Notes: a model not told the origin generated them from the sequence alone. DNA of 64,000 nt from Bathynomus jamesi (GCA_023014485.1 JAJOZX010005777.1:136501-200500); one strand, 5' to 3'. Shown: positions 1-10,917, counted from the stretch's first letter. Translations and numbers: made by a program.

Positions 1-446
1 GTTCGTAGTCTCGTGCATAATTTTTTGGCCACTCGAATTCGCTTTGTGTACTTTAAAAACTATTCAGCGTGAGTACTTTCTTTACAACGTGATATGAAAC
101 TATACCATATTTTACTGAAGAGGACGTAGATGGTACAGTCGTAACTTAAAACTTTTCCCAACTCTCTCAGAAAGTCCAAGGATGCCTTTTTTTTTTTACA
201 ATAAAAAGTCACTATAAGAACGGACAGAGAAAGGAGACGTGGTACGTAGGAAGTACCGATGTCACCCAGCGTTTCCTGAAAACGATCGGGGAAAGGACAT
301 TGGGGTTTTCATTGGGTAATGATAAAAAAAAGGTGGGGGGGGGGGACTGCCAGCGATGACCCAAAAACGTAAAGCCTCAAAAGTGACAAAACTAACTATA
401 TTTTCGTGTAAATTTAAAATTAATGTTTGATCTAACTTCTCTTTAC

Positions 447-449
<3 letters not shown>
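1..449. other. No gene recognised; AT-rich sequence
   Basis: I see no coding signal in this stretch. A short poly-T lies near 187-198 and a G-run near 333-346. Reading frames here are short and low in complexity. Confidence 0.6.

Positions 450-504
<55 letters not shown>
450..504. repeat. (TA)n microsatellite
   Basis: About 27 uninterrupted TA units. Frames across it translate to alternating Ile-Tyr and are not genes. Confidence 0.97.
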
Positions 505-505
<1 letters not shown>

Positions 506-666
506 CGCTTCATTTGTCATTCATAAAATGAATACTAGACTCCTAAGACTCTTAACCCAATATACTGTTCTTCAATCTTATCTTCTGTCAGCAGTAACTG
601 ACGGAAGAAGAGCCCTGTCTATTCTATAGTTTACTACCATTACTACTGACTAGTACTACCAATAAT

Positions 667-1085
667 AAATTTGGGGACTAGTATGTTTCATGGACTGCTC
701 TCGATTTTCTTACGAAATTGCAAACAAGGGCAGTCGATGACCCTGATTTTGTTTCCGCAATCGGTTTTCTTGAGAAATGATAAAGAAAAATGTTATTGGA
801 TATTGAATAAATTTATTTACTGAAACGACGCAATACACTCCAACATCTTTTTGAATAAGTCCGAGCTGGTGTGGCGCTTACGCCATACAAATTCACAAAA
901 AATGACAAGAATTAGTGCGATATCTTGCAAAAAACAATAGTATAAGAAACTCGATTAGGTCAGGTTAGGTTAGGTTTCTCAAGAAAACCGATTGTAGAAA
1001 CAAAATCAGGGTCATCGACTGCCCTTGTTTGCAATTTCGTAGGAAAATCGAGAGCAGTCCATAAAACATACTAGGTCCTAAATTT
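667..1085. mobile_element. Foldback/MITE, 419 bp with ~111-bp inverted arms
   Basis: The arms at 667-777 and 975-1085 are inverted copies of each other with a few mismatches. Each arm includes a segment reading CAAACAAGGGCAGTCGATGA or its complement. The outer ends meet at AAATTT on both sides. The loop has no long frame and carries a TTAGG-like string just before the right arm (about 957-975). I cannot assign a superfamily because no clear target-site duplication is visible. Confidence 0.75.
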
Positions 1086-2318
1086 GCGTGTGAAAGCTTT
1101 GCAACTTCACAAGTACAGTCATTTCAGGAGAGTTTACAGTATTCTTTATTTTCACTCATTTTTGTTTTCTTTTCTAACTTTTTTGTTGGGTTTAGAACAG
1201 AGTGGACCTTATGTAACTTCTGTAACTAAGCTATTATTATCATGTCACTGGAAATGTCTCTAAAACAATACCAATATTTCTTGTTTATATTGCGTGAATT
1301 TAACCTTCGTAAGTCCTTACAATTTTTTTATTCAGTGCTTTTAAAGAAAAACCTAAAAATTCAACATTATTTAGTTAGTTCTGAGTAAATTTTTCCTAGG
1401 TTCGATCTCATCCTCAGCATTTAATTTTGTTTTGTTTCTCTGTACTTGCTGAAATTTCCTTTTCACCCGTTCTGTGTGATTCATACTTTGGTAACACTCA
1501 TTCACGGATGACATTCCTTAATAATCGTTCATTTAATATTTCATTAAAAATGTGTAGTGAATATAAATAGAAAAATACACTTTTATATAAAACATATGAA
1601 ATAAGTTGTGTTTAATTAGTACTCGTATTTTTATTACATATCTTTTAACAATTAAAAAATTTAAAAAATGTGACAAACAAGGAAAAATCTGGAAGTGAAA
1701 AAAGTGAGAGAAAAGAGAAAAAAGTAAAAAAAAAAAAGGCGACACCATGGTAGCCCTGAAAATAATTTAAATTTCTTAACAAAACTCTATCAATGTTGGT
1801 ACGCATGAAGAGAATTCAATCGGATATTTTAATCTACCACCACAAGCAGTCAAAAGAGGAACAAACTACTTTGACGCCCTAAAATTTTTAAATATCTCTC
1901 TCATTATTTAATTCTTAACACACTGCAAAAACTGTTAGTCATCGACTGTCAGCTTTTCTCTTTTGTTTTGAAATTAATATTTTTTTTTAAATCTGCTCTG
2001 CGCATGCGCTGGATTTGTTTATATCAGTCCAAATCTTGTACTTTATACAGATAGATATGCGGGTTGTTTGCTACATTGAAATTACTTTAAAGCAAGTTGA
2101 TTACGCCTTATATTATAACTAGTTAACTAATGTTACAAAATTTTGTGTATAAAGAAAGGTTTAATAGTTGAAAAGATAAATTCTGAAATGATAAATACCG
2201 TTTGGTGCTAAATTACTTCGAATCTAAGTTTGCGTGAATTTATGTTATTGCGTATTAGAGTTCCTTAATTCTATATTTAGGTTTCCCTCAAAGTATGTAA
2301 TGTAATACCAGGGTTTAA
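1086..2318. other. No gene recognised
   Basis: AT-rich DNA with an A-rich purine tract around 1680-1738. Nothing resembles a conserved exon. The longest frame on the minus strand (1533-1748) is low-complexity Phe/Ser/Leu. Confidence 0.6.
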
Positions 2319-2505
2319 GGGTTGTTTAACCTCTTTCATAACGGCAAAGATCACGTAACGGACGATCTGAACTCTCTAAGGGTCGCGCCATCATCTGAAT
2401 GCGGAAGACGGCCACTCATTCAACTATTGAATAGACCCAACGTCGCTTAACTTTAGCTGATCAAACGAGAAGCGGTGTTTCGACGTAGCCACGACGTAGC
2501 TCGTC
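2319..2505 (-). mobile_element. 5S rRNA-headed SINE, copy A
   Basis: Read on the minus strand, the head contains GATCAGCTAAAGTTAAGCGA, a GTTGGGTC core and a GAATGAGTGGCCGTC block. Their order and spacing match the internal promoter region of eukaryotic 5S rRNA. The 3' part ends in GGTTAAACAACC, as in the other copies. It is a diverged relic and probably inactive. SINEs of this kind (SINE3 type) depend on RNA polymerase III and on LINE enzymes for mobility. Confidence 0.7.
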
Positions 2506-3129
2506 AAACAATACTGTACCTAATAAACTTTTTAGATGTAATTAAATTTGTGTTGCAATATTTTCAAAAGTTTTCTTCCTGACATGGACTCCTCATTTCG
2601 TAAATAAGGTTTTACAATTTAATGCCTACTTTTCATTTTGTATCATTCATCATACATACAACAGTACATCGGTCATCGTATGATTGTATCAAACATGAAA
2701 AATCTCTAAACATGTTCAAAAGTAAATTGGAATTGAAAGCATGTCTTAAACGTATTTAAAAAAATGTTAAACAAATCGGCGCATGTTTAAAAACTTTTAA
2801 CGAACCATTTTCACACAGTACAGCCTTATCTTATGGATCAGCAATTAACGTAACAATATATAGTGAAGGTGTTGCACACTTGTGAAACGTTATTTAATGA
2901 TATTTAAGCACTAACTTTATACCTCCTGGTGCTACATACGATCTGAGGACAGAGATCTATACAGGTTCAGGGTCTATAGACCCTGGATAGCAAGTACTAT
3001 ATATATATATATATATTGAGCATTACGTAAATTACGTGAACTGCAGCATTCAAGTAGATACTAAATATCTGCAAATTCGAAGAAGAAATTTATTTGATCT
3101 TTCGATCAGTGACGTAAATATTTCCTTCA
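2506..3129. other. No gene recognised
   Basis: AT-rich unique DNA with a short (TA)n at about 2999-3016. A small hairpin, CAGGGTCTATAGACCCTG, lies near 2968-2985. No coding evidence. Confidence 0.6.
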
Positions 3130-3133
3130 TTAA

Positions 3134-3331
3134 CACATTCACCGCTAGCACTTTTTAAGAAGGCAACCAGACACCGCCAGCATTTTTGCAAGTTTTTACT
3201 CGACTACAAGGTCTCACCCAAAATTTAAACAAAAATTTAAAACTAAAGATATCTCTAAACAAAATATAACAAAATAAAGCTTATAATGTATACGGTCAAA
3301 ACGAGATTTCTCGTCTTTGGCGAGTAATGTG
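3134..3331. mobile_element. Possible piggyBac-type MITE (TTAA flanks)
   Basis: TTAA lies at 3130-3133 and again at 3332-3335. The ends next to them are CACATTCACCGC on the left and, as reverse complement, CACATTACTCGC on the right. A TTAA target duplication is the hallmark of the piggyBac superfamily. The interior (198 bp) is AT-rich with no transposase. TTAA is common in AT-rich DNA, so this stays tentative. Confidence 0.45.
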
Positions 3332-3599
3332 TTAAAAGATAGAACATTTTTACATCGCGGAAACCAAAAATTCTTATTCCCGCGAGGAAACTTATAGAAT
3401 AAAGAATTTTCAATCGTAATGACGGAAATTCGCATTTCGTTGTTGTATGGTTGACGAAAACCCAAATAAATACTCATTTTTGTTATACAACGGACATTAA
3501 GTTGTAGTTTTAAAAGGTTATGCAATTGATAAAATATCTCCATGCGAGTATGTTGCGTGTCACTTCTCTATAGGAAGAAACTTCTTGTTTTACCATTAA

Positions 3600-3743
3600 C
3601 CATTTAACGCCGACCGTTGCCTTATGGCAACATGAGCTTCACAATCGATTTTGAGCCTCACGATCTGAATATTAGAGGTTATTTTGGCTTGAACATGAAA
3701 AAAAATTTTAAATAAAAATTTCATAATTCAGGCATGAAAGGGT
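3600..3743. mobile_element. Possible piggyBac-type MITE, second copy type
   Basis: It is flanked by TTAA at 3596-3599 and 3744-3747. The left end reads CCATTTAACGCC and the right end, reversed, ACCCTTTCATGCC, agreeing at about 9 of 12 aligned bases. It is 144 bp and non-coding. It lies about 270 bp from the similar candidate at 3134, so two independent TTAA insertions are plausible. Confidence 0.45.
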
Positions 3744-3747
3744 TTAA

Positions 3748-5600
3748 ATAACAGACGTGAATTGAAAGCACATTTTGTTGTTGGTGATCAATGTACGAAT
3801 TAATAATATTTGTTTTTAACTACGTACGGATGAAGCATCCTATCTGTATCCTCTTTCATTCGGTACAATGATTAATAGTGACGCTTGTTTCCCGTACTTC
3901 ATGGCTCAATCGTGCCATTTAGCACTACTTGTACCGTCTCATTGGATAGTATTTAGAAATGAGATTTTTTTTTAGTGATGATCAGCTCTCATCATGGAGG
4001 TAGTTTCATCTTTCTGCAGTATGGCTCGCAGACTGGGTACCTTGTCTCGGCCATTAGCTTTAAAGGACGTAGATTCTTCCATAGAAATTGCTCTCCAATG
4101 TCGCTATACAAGCAGAAATTGAGAGAGATTTATAGGCGTAATGTTATAATAATGTTTCAGACCAACAAAGACCCTAGGATCCACTCATGGCTGGTCTACC
4201 TAACCGTGTTTGTAATTGCGTTACACCATCATCGAAATTCTTGCGTTTTAAAAATACTTTTAGCATTTGGAAATAACTGACGAGAGAATATTTGTCCAAA
4301 CAGGGAGACTTTACTGATTAAAAGGCTAATAATAATAATTGATCAATGAATAATGTTTATACAGTGCCGTTAAGTGAATTTTATCATTTACAAAAATTTG
4401 AATGAAGGCAATAAAGCGTAATAAGAAATAGATTTATTAGAAACAAACTTTTACCAATTTTATAAGGTATTCATCATTCGACCTTGGAGATGATTTTAGG
4501 AAAAGCCGAAAACATACATGTACTTCCAATATATCTACTTACTGGCCGTATTCCCTCCGCTATTATTAACTAATTTACATAAGCACTGTGTATATCCTTC
4601 AGTGAATAATAAAAATAAGATACAAATTAATATTTTTAGTATAAGAAACATTAATTTCATCGAATACACACAATTAATTAAGTCTTTCGCTTTATAACTC
4701 CAATAAAAATTTCTTATCCTTAAAATATTAATAATGCTCAAACCGCAATAATTGTATCAACATTAAACTTACCATATTAACAACTCTTATAATGAACAAG
4801 CAAACCACGTCATTAACCTATGATTATACGCTATAATCACCGATGATAAAACCTTTATTTCTTATACACATTATATACCGCGCTCATAATCTCTTTCCCA
4901 CAGACGGGCAAACGTTATATGGCGATGTTTTTATGCCGATGCAAGACGAATGACGCGATTACTCAGTTTGAGAAATTTGTTTATCCCCCGCGATTAATAA
5001 CACTCGCAAAATAACAGAGATTACAGGTGCGATAATGCGAAGATCGCTCTTACTGAGGCTTTGATTAATTCCTGATATTAATATCAATTTTCCCTCGCGA
5101 TATACGAACAGATTGGATTCACAATTTTTTTTTTATATATGATTTTACATATTAAAAGTTTCATATATTTATTTTATTCAATTTTACTTAAAAGGTTAAA
5201 ATAACTTCCGTCATTATACTCTGGAGTTTTATTGCTAATTATTAAAAAATATATTTGAATGATATATATATACACACCACCTCAATGAAGGAAAAAAAGA
5301 CCTCCAAATACATGTTTAATTACGTCCCTTGAAAGCATTTGCATAACGTGATGTTTTGCGATATTAGTGGATGTTGGGCGATGTTTTGCCCTTCGAAGGA
5401 TGCTCAAACGACACGTTCCTCCTACGACATTTTGGACATGCCAAGACACGTTAATGGTCTCCGTCATTTTCTAGACATCATTTGCATCCTCAAGCGGTCA
5501 ATATTGCATCTTGATTAAGCCCATCATGCAGGAAATGTGCCCGTCTTAATGATGCCAAAATAAATAATACTAATTTCCACATTTTTACAACTCTCTCTCT
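3748..5600. other. No gene recognised
   Basis: Mostly unique AT-rich DNA. About 4850-5110 is less AT-rich, with TAATTA- and GCGATTA-like words, but no open frame or repeat explains it. Nothing is annotated with confidence. Confidence 0.55.
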
Positions 5601-5604
5601 CTCA

Positions 5605-5610
5605 TATATA

Positions 5611-5653
<43 letters not shown>

Positions 5654-5678
5654 ATATATATATTATATATTATATATA
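5605..5678. repeat. Interrupted (TA)n array
   Basis: (TA)n with TTA interruptions lies directly against the left end of the Tc1 element. TA is the target of that superfamily. Confidence 0.9.
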
Positions 5679-5856
5679 AGCCACCGGACAAAAAATTAGT
5701 CACCCCTAATAGCACCGATAGTAGGAAGTTCAAGGTCACACAGAGGGCGCTGATGTAGCATTGGTAAGTGACAAGTAGCGATGACGTAGCACACAGGATC
5801 AGATCTGTTTCGTGAGGTGGTGAAGAACAAAGTGTGTGTTGGATATAGTCTGCAAA

Positions 5857-6438
5857 ATGGGTCGTGAGGCAGACGTTACTCAGTGGCAAAAAGGAGCCAT
5901 CGTGTTTGGCAGAGCCCACGGACACAAAATGTCTGAAGTAGCCCAATTTGTTGGTGTGTCAACGCGTACTGTCCAGCGAGTTTACAAAGAGTGGTGTAGT
6001 TCGCAATCAACTGACAATCGACGGCGTAACTGTGGCCGGAAAACAATTCTCGACAATAGGGGCCGCCGCCATGTTTCTCGTCTAGTAACTGCAAATCGTT
6101 TTCAAACCAGAGAACAATTGCTCCAAGAAACCAATGAGGTTCTCCAGCGACCAATTTCCGAACGGACATTGCGACGAGAACTGCATGCGATGGACATCTG
6201 GAGCAGGGTACCACGGAAGAGGCCGCTGTTAACAGCAAGTCACAAATTGGCACGTTATAAATGGGCTCAGAGGCACAAAAACTGGACTGCGGCAGATTGG
6301 AAACGTGTAATTTGGTCCGATGAGTCCCGTTTTTGTTTGTTCTCCAATGACGGGAGGCAACGAGTACATCGCAGGTCCAATGAAGCCTTTAATCCTGAAT
6401 TCGTCGAAGGTGTTGTTCAGGCTGGAAACAGAAAGTGA
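5857..6438 (+). pseudogene. Tc1 transposase, N-terminal part
   Basis: The frame from the ATG at 5857 gives 193 residues. The first about 50 residues form a helix-turn-helix DNA-binding region (GRAHGHKMSEVAQFVGVSTR), followed by a second winged-helix-like region. The first catalytic Asp lies in WSDESRF near residue 155. The second Asp and the Glu of the DDE triad are missing, because the sequence jumps to unrelated frame at about 6420-6450. This product could bind DNA but not catalyse transposition. An in-frame ATG lies 7 codons upstream at 5836. I prefer 5857 because Tc1 proteins begin close to such a Met-Gly-Arg. Confidence 0.88.
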
Positions 6439-6452
6439 AGCGCAGGAATAGA

Positions 6453-6599
6453 CACCCACGGACTCTGGCGGAACTTCGGGACCGGCTGATGAACGAGTGG
6501 CAGCAAATCGATGTTCAGTACATGCACAACCTCGTAGAGTCTCTGCCTCGCCGGATTCGTGCGGTTATCAAGGCCAGAGGCGCCGTCACACGTTATTAG
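6453..6599 (+). pseudogene. Tc1 transposase, C-terminal tail
   Basis: A 48-residue fragment contains LAELRDRLMNEWQQID and SLPRRIRAVIKARGA and then stops at 6597-6599. This is the normal tail of Tc1 transposases, which shows that the deletion removed the catalytic centre and left both ends of the gene. Confidence 0.85.
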
Positions 6600-6880
6600 G
6601 TACATTCTGAGAGGGGTGACTAATTTTTTGTCCGGTGTGCTTATATATATATTGACAAAAGTAAATAGACACCACGATCATTGTCTTCAAGAACAAATAG
6701 CAAAGCTCATTAATGGAATGCCACAACTTACGTCAGCTTTAAATAAAGAAAAGGGGAAAGCACCGCTATTCTAAAAATATTTATTCAATAAATCTATTAT
6801 TATTTACCGACTTTTATTATCAAACCAAAAATTATGAAAAAGCCATTCGTCAACCCTATATTGCATATACAGTGTATATA

Positions 6881-7151
6881 TAGGGTGGTGTTGTAGTGGT
6901 TAACGTCGCTGACCACGAATCCATCGGTCCCGGGATGGAGACCCGGTGACGGCAGCCGGCACGCGGCAAAACTCAGCTGTTCATCCTTCCACACAATAAA
7001 AAAAGTGGTTGGTCGATAAATGGGTACCCAGGGTGGCCTAGACGCTGGCTGCTGGGGCGTGGTTCGGATTCCACGTTAAACTGTAGGTCTAAGGTGGAGT
7101 GAAAAGTTTGACCTTCGTCAGAATGAACAATTCGGACGGAAGCTAACCAAA
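6881..7151 (+). mobile_element. tRNA-headed SINE sharing a body block with the 5S SINEs
   Basis: The head (6881-6950) looks like a degenerate tRNA gene: GTTGTAGTGGTTAACGTCGC serves as an A-box region, then CACGAATCCATCGG, then CCCGGGATGGAGACCC where a B box would be. Position 7053-7090 carries GTGGTTCGGATTCCACGT followed by AAACTGTAGGTC. Nearly the same block occurs in the 5S-headed copies at 22120, 36388 and 48119. The tail runs into (GT)n and (TA)n. Confidence 0.65.
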
Positions 7152-7160
7152 GGTGTGTGG

Positions 7161-7167
<7 letters not shown>

Positions 7168-7206
<39 letters not shown>
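7168..7206. repeat. (TA)n microsatellite
   Basis: A TA array between the SINE tail and the foldback element. Confidence 0.95.
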
Positions 7207-7208
<2 letters not shown>

Positions 7209-7547
7209 GAATGAACTCAGAATGGTTCCCTGAGTTTTTTATGATACACACAGACCGTGCATGGAACAAGGAACTCTTCTGGGATAATTAAATCCACTAT
7301 AGTCCGAATAAGTAATGGTAAATGACAAATACCATAGTTTTTCTTTTTCATGATGCAAGCCCGACGTGGGAAACGGGAAGCTATATTTATGGGACCTCTT
7401 TGCGAGAGACCCGTTGCCCAAGTCGGGCTTGCATCATGAAAAAGAAAAACTATGGTATTTGTCATTTGTCATTATTCGGAATATAGTGGATTTAATTATC
7501 CCAGAAGTTCCTTGTTCCATGGACGGTCTGTGTGTATCATATATATA

Positions 7548-7585
<38 letters not shown>

Positions 7586-7604
7586 GACCATTCTGAGTTC
7601 ATTC

Positions 7605-7608
<4 letters not shown>
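7207..7608. mobile_element. FB1 foldback element, copy a
   Basis: The ends read GAATGAACTCAGAATGG and its complement. The long arms contain the marker words GACCGTGCATGGAACAAGG, TCCACTATAGTCCGAATAAG and CATGATGCAAGCCCGACG, in order on the left and reversed on the right. The right arm contains a (TA)n array (7538-7583). There is no coding capacity. This is the shortest complete-looking member of a family found at five or more loci here. Confidence 0.8.
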
Positions 7609-7639
<31 letters not shown>

Positions 7640-7642
<3 letters not shown>

Positions 7643-8213
7643 GGTGTCCGAGAATTATCTGTACAATTTTTGGCTGTTATTAAAAGTCAACCATGAAGTG
7701 TAGAAATTCCAGTGTTGTCCCATTTTACAGAGAATCTCATTAAGTTTTTTCTGATACCACGTTTTGACAGGTTTTTTAGAAATGTACGCGGGTGACAGAC
7801 ATTGATGATTTAAAAGCAAGAATCACAGCTGCTATTGAGCGAATTGATGTGGATATGCTGCAGCGTACATGGCAACATTTGGAGTATCGATTGGATGTTT
7901 TGCGAATCACTAATGGTGCACATATCGAATGTTTGTAACAACGTTACTTTAATAAAAGAAACTTTTGAAAATACAGATTCTAAATAATCTTTTTTAAGAA
8001 TTTTACGTGTGTTATCAAGAATTTTATTAAAAGATGAAATTGTACAGATAATGTTCGGACACACTGGAATTTCTAAAAAACTTGTCAAAACTTGGTATCA
8101 GAAAAAAACTTAATGAGATTCTCTGTAAAATGGGACAACACTGGAATTTCTACACTTCATGGTTGACCTTTAATAACAGCCACAAATTGTACAGATAATT
8201 CTCGGACACCCTG
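7640..8213. mobile_element. Mariner-type foldback element with transposase 3' end
   Basis: The left arm (7640-7783) and the right end (about 8070-8213) are inverted copies starting CAGGGTGTCCGAGAATTATC, flanked by TA arrays. A second, internal copy of the element end lies at about 8036-8065 (TTGTACAGATAATGTTCGG). This suggests that the original right end was kept and an inverted copy of the left arm was added after it. Confidence 0.8.
7792..7938 (+). pseudogene. IS630/mariner-type transposase, C-terminal fragment
   Basis: An open stretch of 48 codons to TAA reads DIDDLKARITAAIERID, then MLQRTWQHLEYRLDVLR, and ends TNGAHIECL. This is the usual C-terminal tail of arthropod transposases of the IS630-Tc1-mariner group with the GAHIE ending. 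All catalytic residues are absent. Confidence 0.78.
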
Positions 8214-8231
8214 TATATATATGATGCAAAC

Positions 8232-8425
8232 TAGGCCTGTACAATTAATCGAAAATGTCGATTCAGTAAAAGAATCGAAACCTGACCCGACTTAGAGCTA
8301 AAAAATTTCGATTCTTCGATTCGCTAATTGTAACCTGTCGAGACGATAAACTGGCACTACCCCAAAACTATGGAATGTCGAAACCGTGGAAAAACAATTG
8401 AAAAAATAAATAAATAAATAAATAT

Positions 8426-8459
<34 letters not shown>

Positions 8460-8803
8460 ATATATATATAATATTATAACGTTATAAAATAGTTGGATAT
8501 TTGAGAGATTACGCTTTTATAAAGATCTGAGTGCGCTCAATGCGCATGGTCAGCTTTTGATTTTGTGATGCCACAGAATCACGTGCGCGCGCCTTGCGGT
8601 GTGATAAGTTTGGACCAGTTCTTTGGGTTCAGTTGTTTATTACGCTTTTCAGTATGTTGTTCTGTTGGTGCTGGTGCATGTAAATTGTAAAGTATAGGTG
8701 AGTGCAGTGCACAGTCGCAGTCGAATCGAAGAGAATCGAAAACAAGTGGCCGAATCGAATCGAAAATCGAATCGTAATAAAAATATCCGAATCGCACACC
8801 TTA
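8232..8803. mobile_element. hAT-type non-autonomous element with 8-bp TSD
   Basis: ATGCAAAC lies directly before (8224-8231) and directly after (8804-8811) a 572-bp segment. The ends are TAGGCCTGTAC and, reversed, TAAGGTGTGCG. Both subterminal regions are rich in ATCGAAAATCG-type words. An 8-bp duplication with YARNG-like ends is typical of hAT. The interior has a (TA)n array (8421-8476) and no transposase. Confidence 0.85.
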
Positions 8804-8858
8804 ATGCAAACCCACAAGGAAAAGGAAAAATTCATTTCACGTGTTTGTGAAATTCATC

Positions 8859-8860
<2 letters not shown>

Positions 8861-8921
<61 letters not shown>
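8861..8921. repeat. (TA)n microsatellite
   Basis: About 30 TA units. The flanking words TTTCACGTG... and ...TTATTTCACG are loosely inverted. Confidence 0.95.
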
Positions 8922-8923
<2 letters not shown>

Positions 8924-8960
8924 GAAAATTATTTCACGAAAGTAACACGTGAATAATATT

Positions 8961-9035
8961 TATGATGAAAAGAACCACGAAGGAAAAGGCGCACCACTCT
9001 GTGTTTCCTTTTCCTTCGTGGTTCTTTTCATCATA
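8961..9035. repeat. Perfect 28-bp hairpin
   Basis: The arms 8961-8988 and 9008-9035 are exact inverted copies (core AAAGAACCACGAAGG) around a 19-nt loop. It is followed by TA and then (TG)n. It may be the remains of a small foldback element. Confidence 0.85.
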
Positions 9036-9043
9036 TATATATA

Positions 9044-9045
<2 letters not shown>

Positions 9046-9094
<49 letters not shown>
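9046..9094. repeat. (TG)n microsatellite
   Basis: About 24 TG units after the hairpin. Confidence 0.97.
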
Positions 9095-9096
<2 letters not shown>

Positions 9097-9736
9097 ATTT
9101 TGAGGCTGTGAACATGCATAATGTTAATTGGTTCTCATTTTATTACATCATCATTACGAATTTAGCCTATTTGTTTTATTTTAATTATATTATTTTCGAA
9201 CGAACGTCGAACGTGTAAGGAACAATAATTCCTGCGGTTATCCCCTTTTCTTCAGTGGGTTGTAGTGAAGAAGAATGTGACTGATCATCCATGCTCTAAT
9301 CCTGTTTTTGTGACTTTGCTACTGAAGATTAGTCAGGAGGCTTTGCCTATGCAGGAACTTGCACTCTAACCAATAAAAGTTTCCGTATGATACGAAAATT
9401 TTAATCCGTTTGGTTCTCCGTTAATGTTAAAATAGGTTAAGGAAAGGTTCATCTGAAAATTAGGTTCCAAACTGGGGACCGCACAGACACTAACCAGGAA
9501 CTTGCTGGCTCTTTTTTTTCTTTTTACTAAAAAGCTGTACCAAAAAGGGAACCTATATACCGTTGTTATGAGCTCTTTATTATATGAAACTTACAGTAAC
9601 AAAAAGCTCGCATTTAGGTACCTCGACTTCAAGGCTTTAGGAGCTTTCGTGTACACCCAAAAAAGAGGAAACGGGTTTAAGATTATGTCTGCATTTGAAA
9701 ACTTCCTTACTCCAGAAACAATTCAACAATATTCAT
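9095..9736. other. No gene recognised
   Basis: Unique DNA. A 95-codon frame on the plus strand (9502-9789) runs into the 5S SINE at its end and has no recognisable motif, so I do not call it a gene. Confidence 0.5.
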
Positions 9737-9942
9737 GGTTGTTTAACGTTGTCCATAACGTCAAAAATCACGTGACCGACGGGACCTAGAACTTAATGTG
9801 GGATCCGAACCATCTAAGGGTCACTACATCATATGAACTCGGAGAATGATCACATCACCCACCCAACAACTAAACAGACCCAACGTAGCTAACGTCAATG
9901 ATCTAGCTGGAAACGGTGTTGCGACGTGGCCTTGACGTAGCA
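9737..9942 (-). mobile_element. 5S rRNA-headed SINE, copy B
   Basis: On the minus strand it begins GCTACGTCAAGGCCACGTCG. It then shows CTAGATCATTGACGTTAGC and TTTAGTTGTTGGGTGGGTGA, corresponding to the 5S region with GGTTAGTACTTGGATGGGTGA. The body carries GGTTCGGATCCCACATTAAG. The 3' end has GTTAAACAACC. This copy is diverged, but its 5S-like C-box area is well kept. Confidence 0.75.
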
Positions 9943-10118
9943 GTGGCGTTAATACGTTAACTGCGGCGTCGGATGTTAAAATACTGTACTTCAATTTCTT
10001 ATCCTGAAGGTGCCTTAAAGTCTTTTATTGGTATTAAGTATAATCATGCCCTTAACGTAGTTTTATTTCAATTTTTAACGACTTCCAACAGATTTTTCGC
10101 CAATTTGAAAACCAAATA

Positions 10119-10731
10119 CAGTATACACGCAGTTATCCGTGATTCACTCGTGCGAATTGAGTTAACCGTGATTTAATAATTGTGACCATTGTGCACTTAT
10201 CCGTGGTCATACCAGCACGTTAACCGTGATCTGGCGCGGTGTTACATCCGCGGCTCGCCTCAGTCAGCGACACTCCGCAGTTCAAAGGGTACACATTTGC
10301 GCTTGCGACTTCGCGCATCTTCACGTCATGTGTTGAATACAAATTACTTAACTGTATATTACAGGGACGGATCCAATCCGATCTGATCGATGTACATGCA
10401 TCGGTCAGAAAAATATGTGCTCCGTTTGCATCAGTCAAATAATTGACCTGTCGGTAACCTTACCTCAGTATCTGAGAGACACTGAGGTTAAGTTACCGGG
10501 TCAATTATTTGACCGACGCAAATGGGGCACATATTTTTCTGACCGATGCATGTCAATCAGATCGGTCTATGGATCCGTCCCCGCATTATACCGTAATAAA
10601 ATAATACTGTGTGTGGTGGTAGGCAGCAGCGTCTGCACCAGTGCACCAACCAACCACCCACGCGGCAGGGTATACCGAATTAACCGTGATCATGGACCGC
10701 TCCTCACTCACGGATAACTGAGTGAGTGCTG
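10119..10731. mobile_element. pogo/Tigger-like MITE, 613 bp
   Basis: TA flanks both sides (10117-10118 and 10732-10733). Both ends start CAG, and an identical CAGTTATCCGTGA lies 11 bp in from each end. CAG ends with TA duplication and repeated AACCGTGAT/TTATCCGTG words fit the pogo/Tigger group. The interior is non-coding and contains a separate palindrome (10364-10580). Confidence 0.65.
10364..10580. mobile_element. Nested palindromic foldback, ~105-bp arms
   Basis: The sequence from GGACGGATCC at 10364 is mirrored up to GGATCCGTC at 10580, with the centre near 10470. The arms share ATGCATCGGTCAGAAAAATA and its complement. Its position inside the CAG-ended element indicates a later insertion or a rearranged interior. 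Confidence 0.75.
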
Positions 10732-10915
10732 TACATTAAAATACATGAAAAAATATAACTAAATACATGAAAAAATATAACTAAGACAGGACGAATGTTT
10801 TCGACAAATATTTTATCGTCAAAGTCCGAATTATCAGGAACCAAATCAATAAAGCGATAAAATGTTCTTAATTAAAAGTAAAGTGTTTCTTCAATCCCTA
10901 TGCAATTAATATCGC

Positions 10916-10917
<2 letters not shown>

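Larger units (their letters stand above)
5679..6641 (+). mobile_element. Tc1-like transposon, internally deleted (963 bp)
   Basis: The terminal inverted repeats read ACCGGACAAAAAATTAGTCA on the left and its complement on the right (6612-6638), with a TA dinucleotide on both sides. The body holds the two ends of a Tc1 transposase gene, joined after loss of the middle. At under 1 kb it is shorter than the roughly 1.3-1.6 kb usual for Tc1 elements. Confidence 0.9.

Noticed and set aside
423..629. Frames of alternating Ile-Tyr residues over (TA)n, here and at about 20 other places
   Set aside because: They are translations of dinucleotide arrays with no unique sequence of their own.
3975..4280. 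101-codon plus-strand frame
   Set aside because: No recognisable motif, unremarkable for AT-rich DNA, no flanking splice or promoter evidence.
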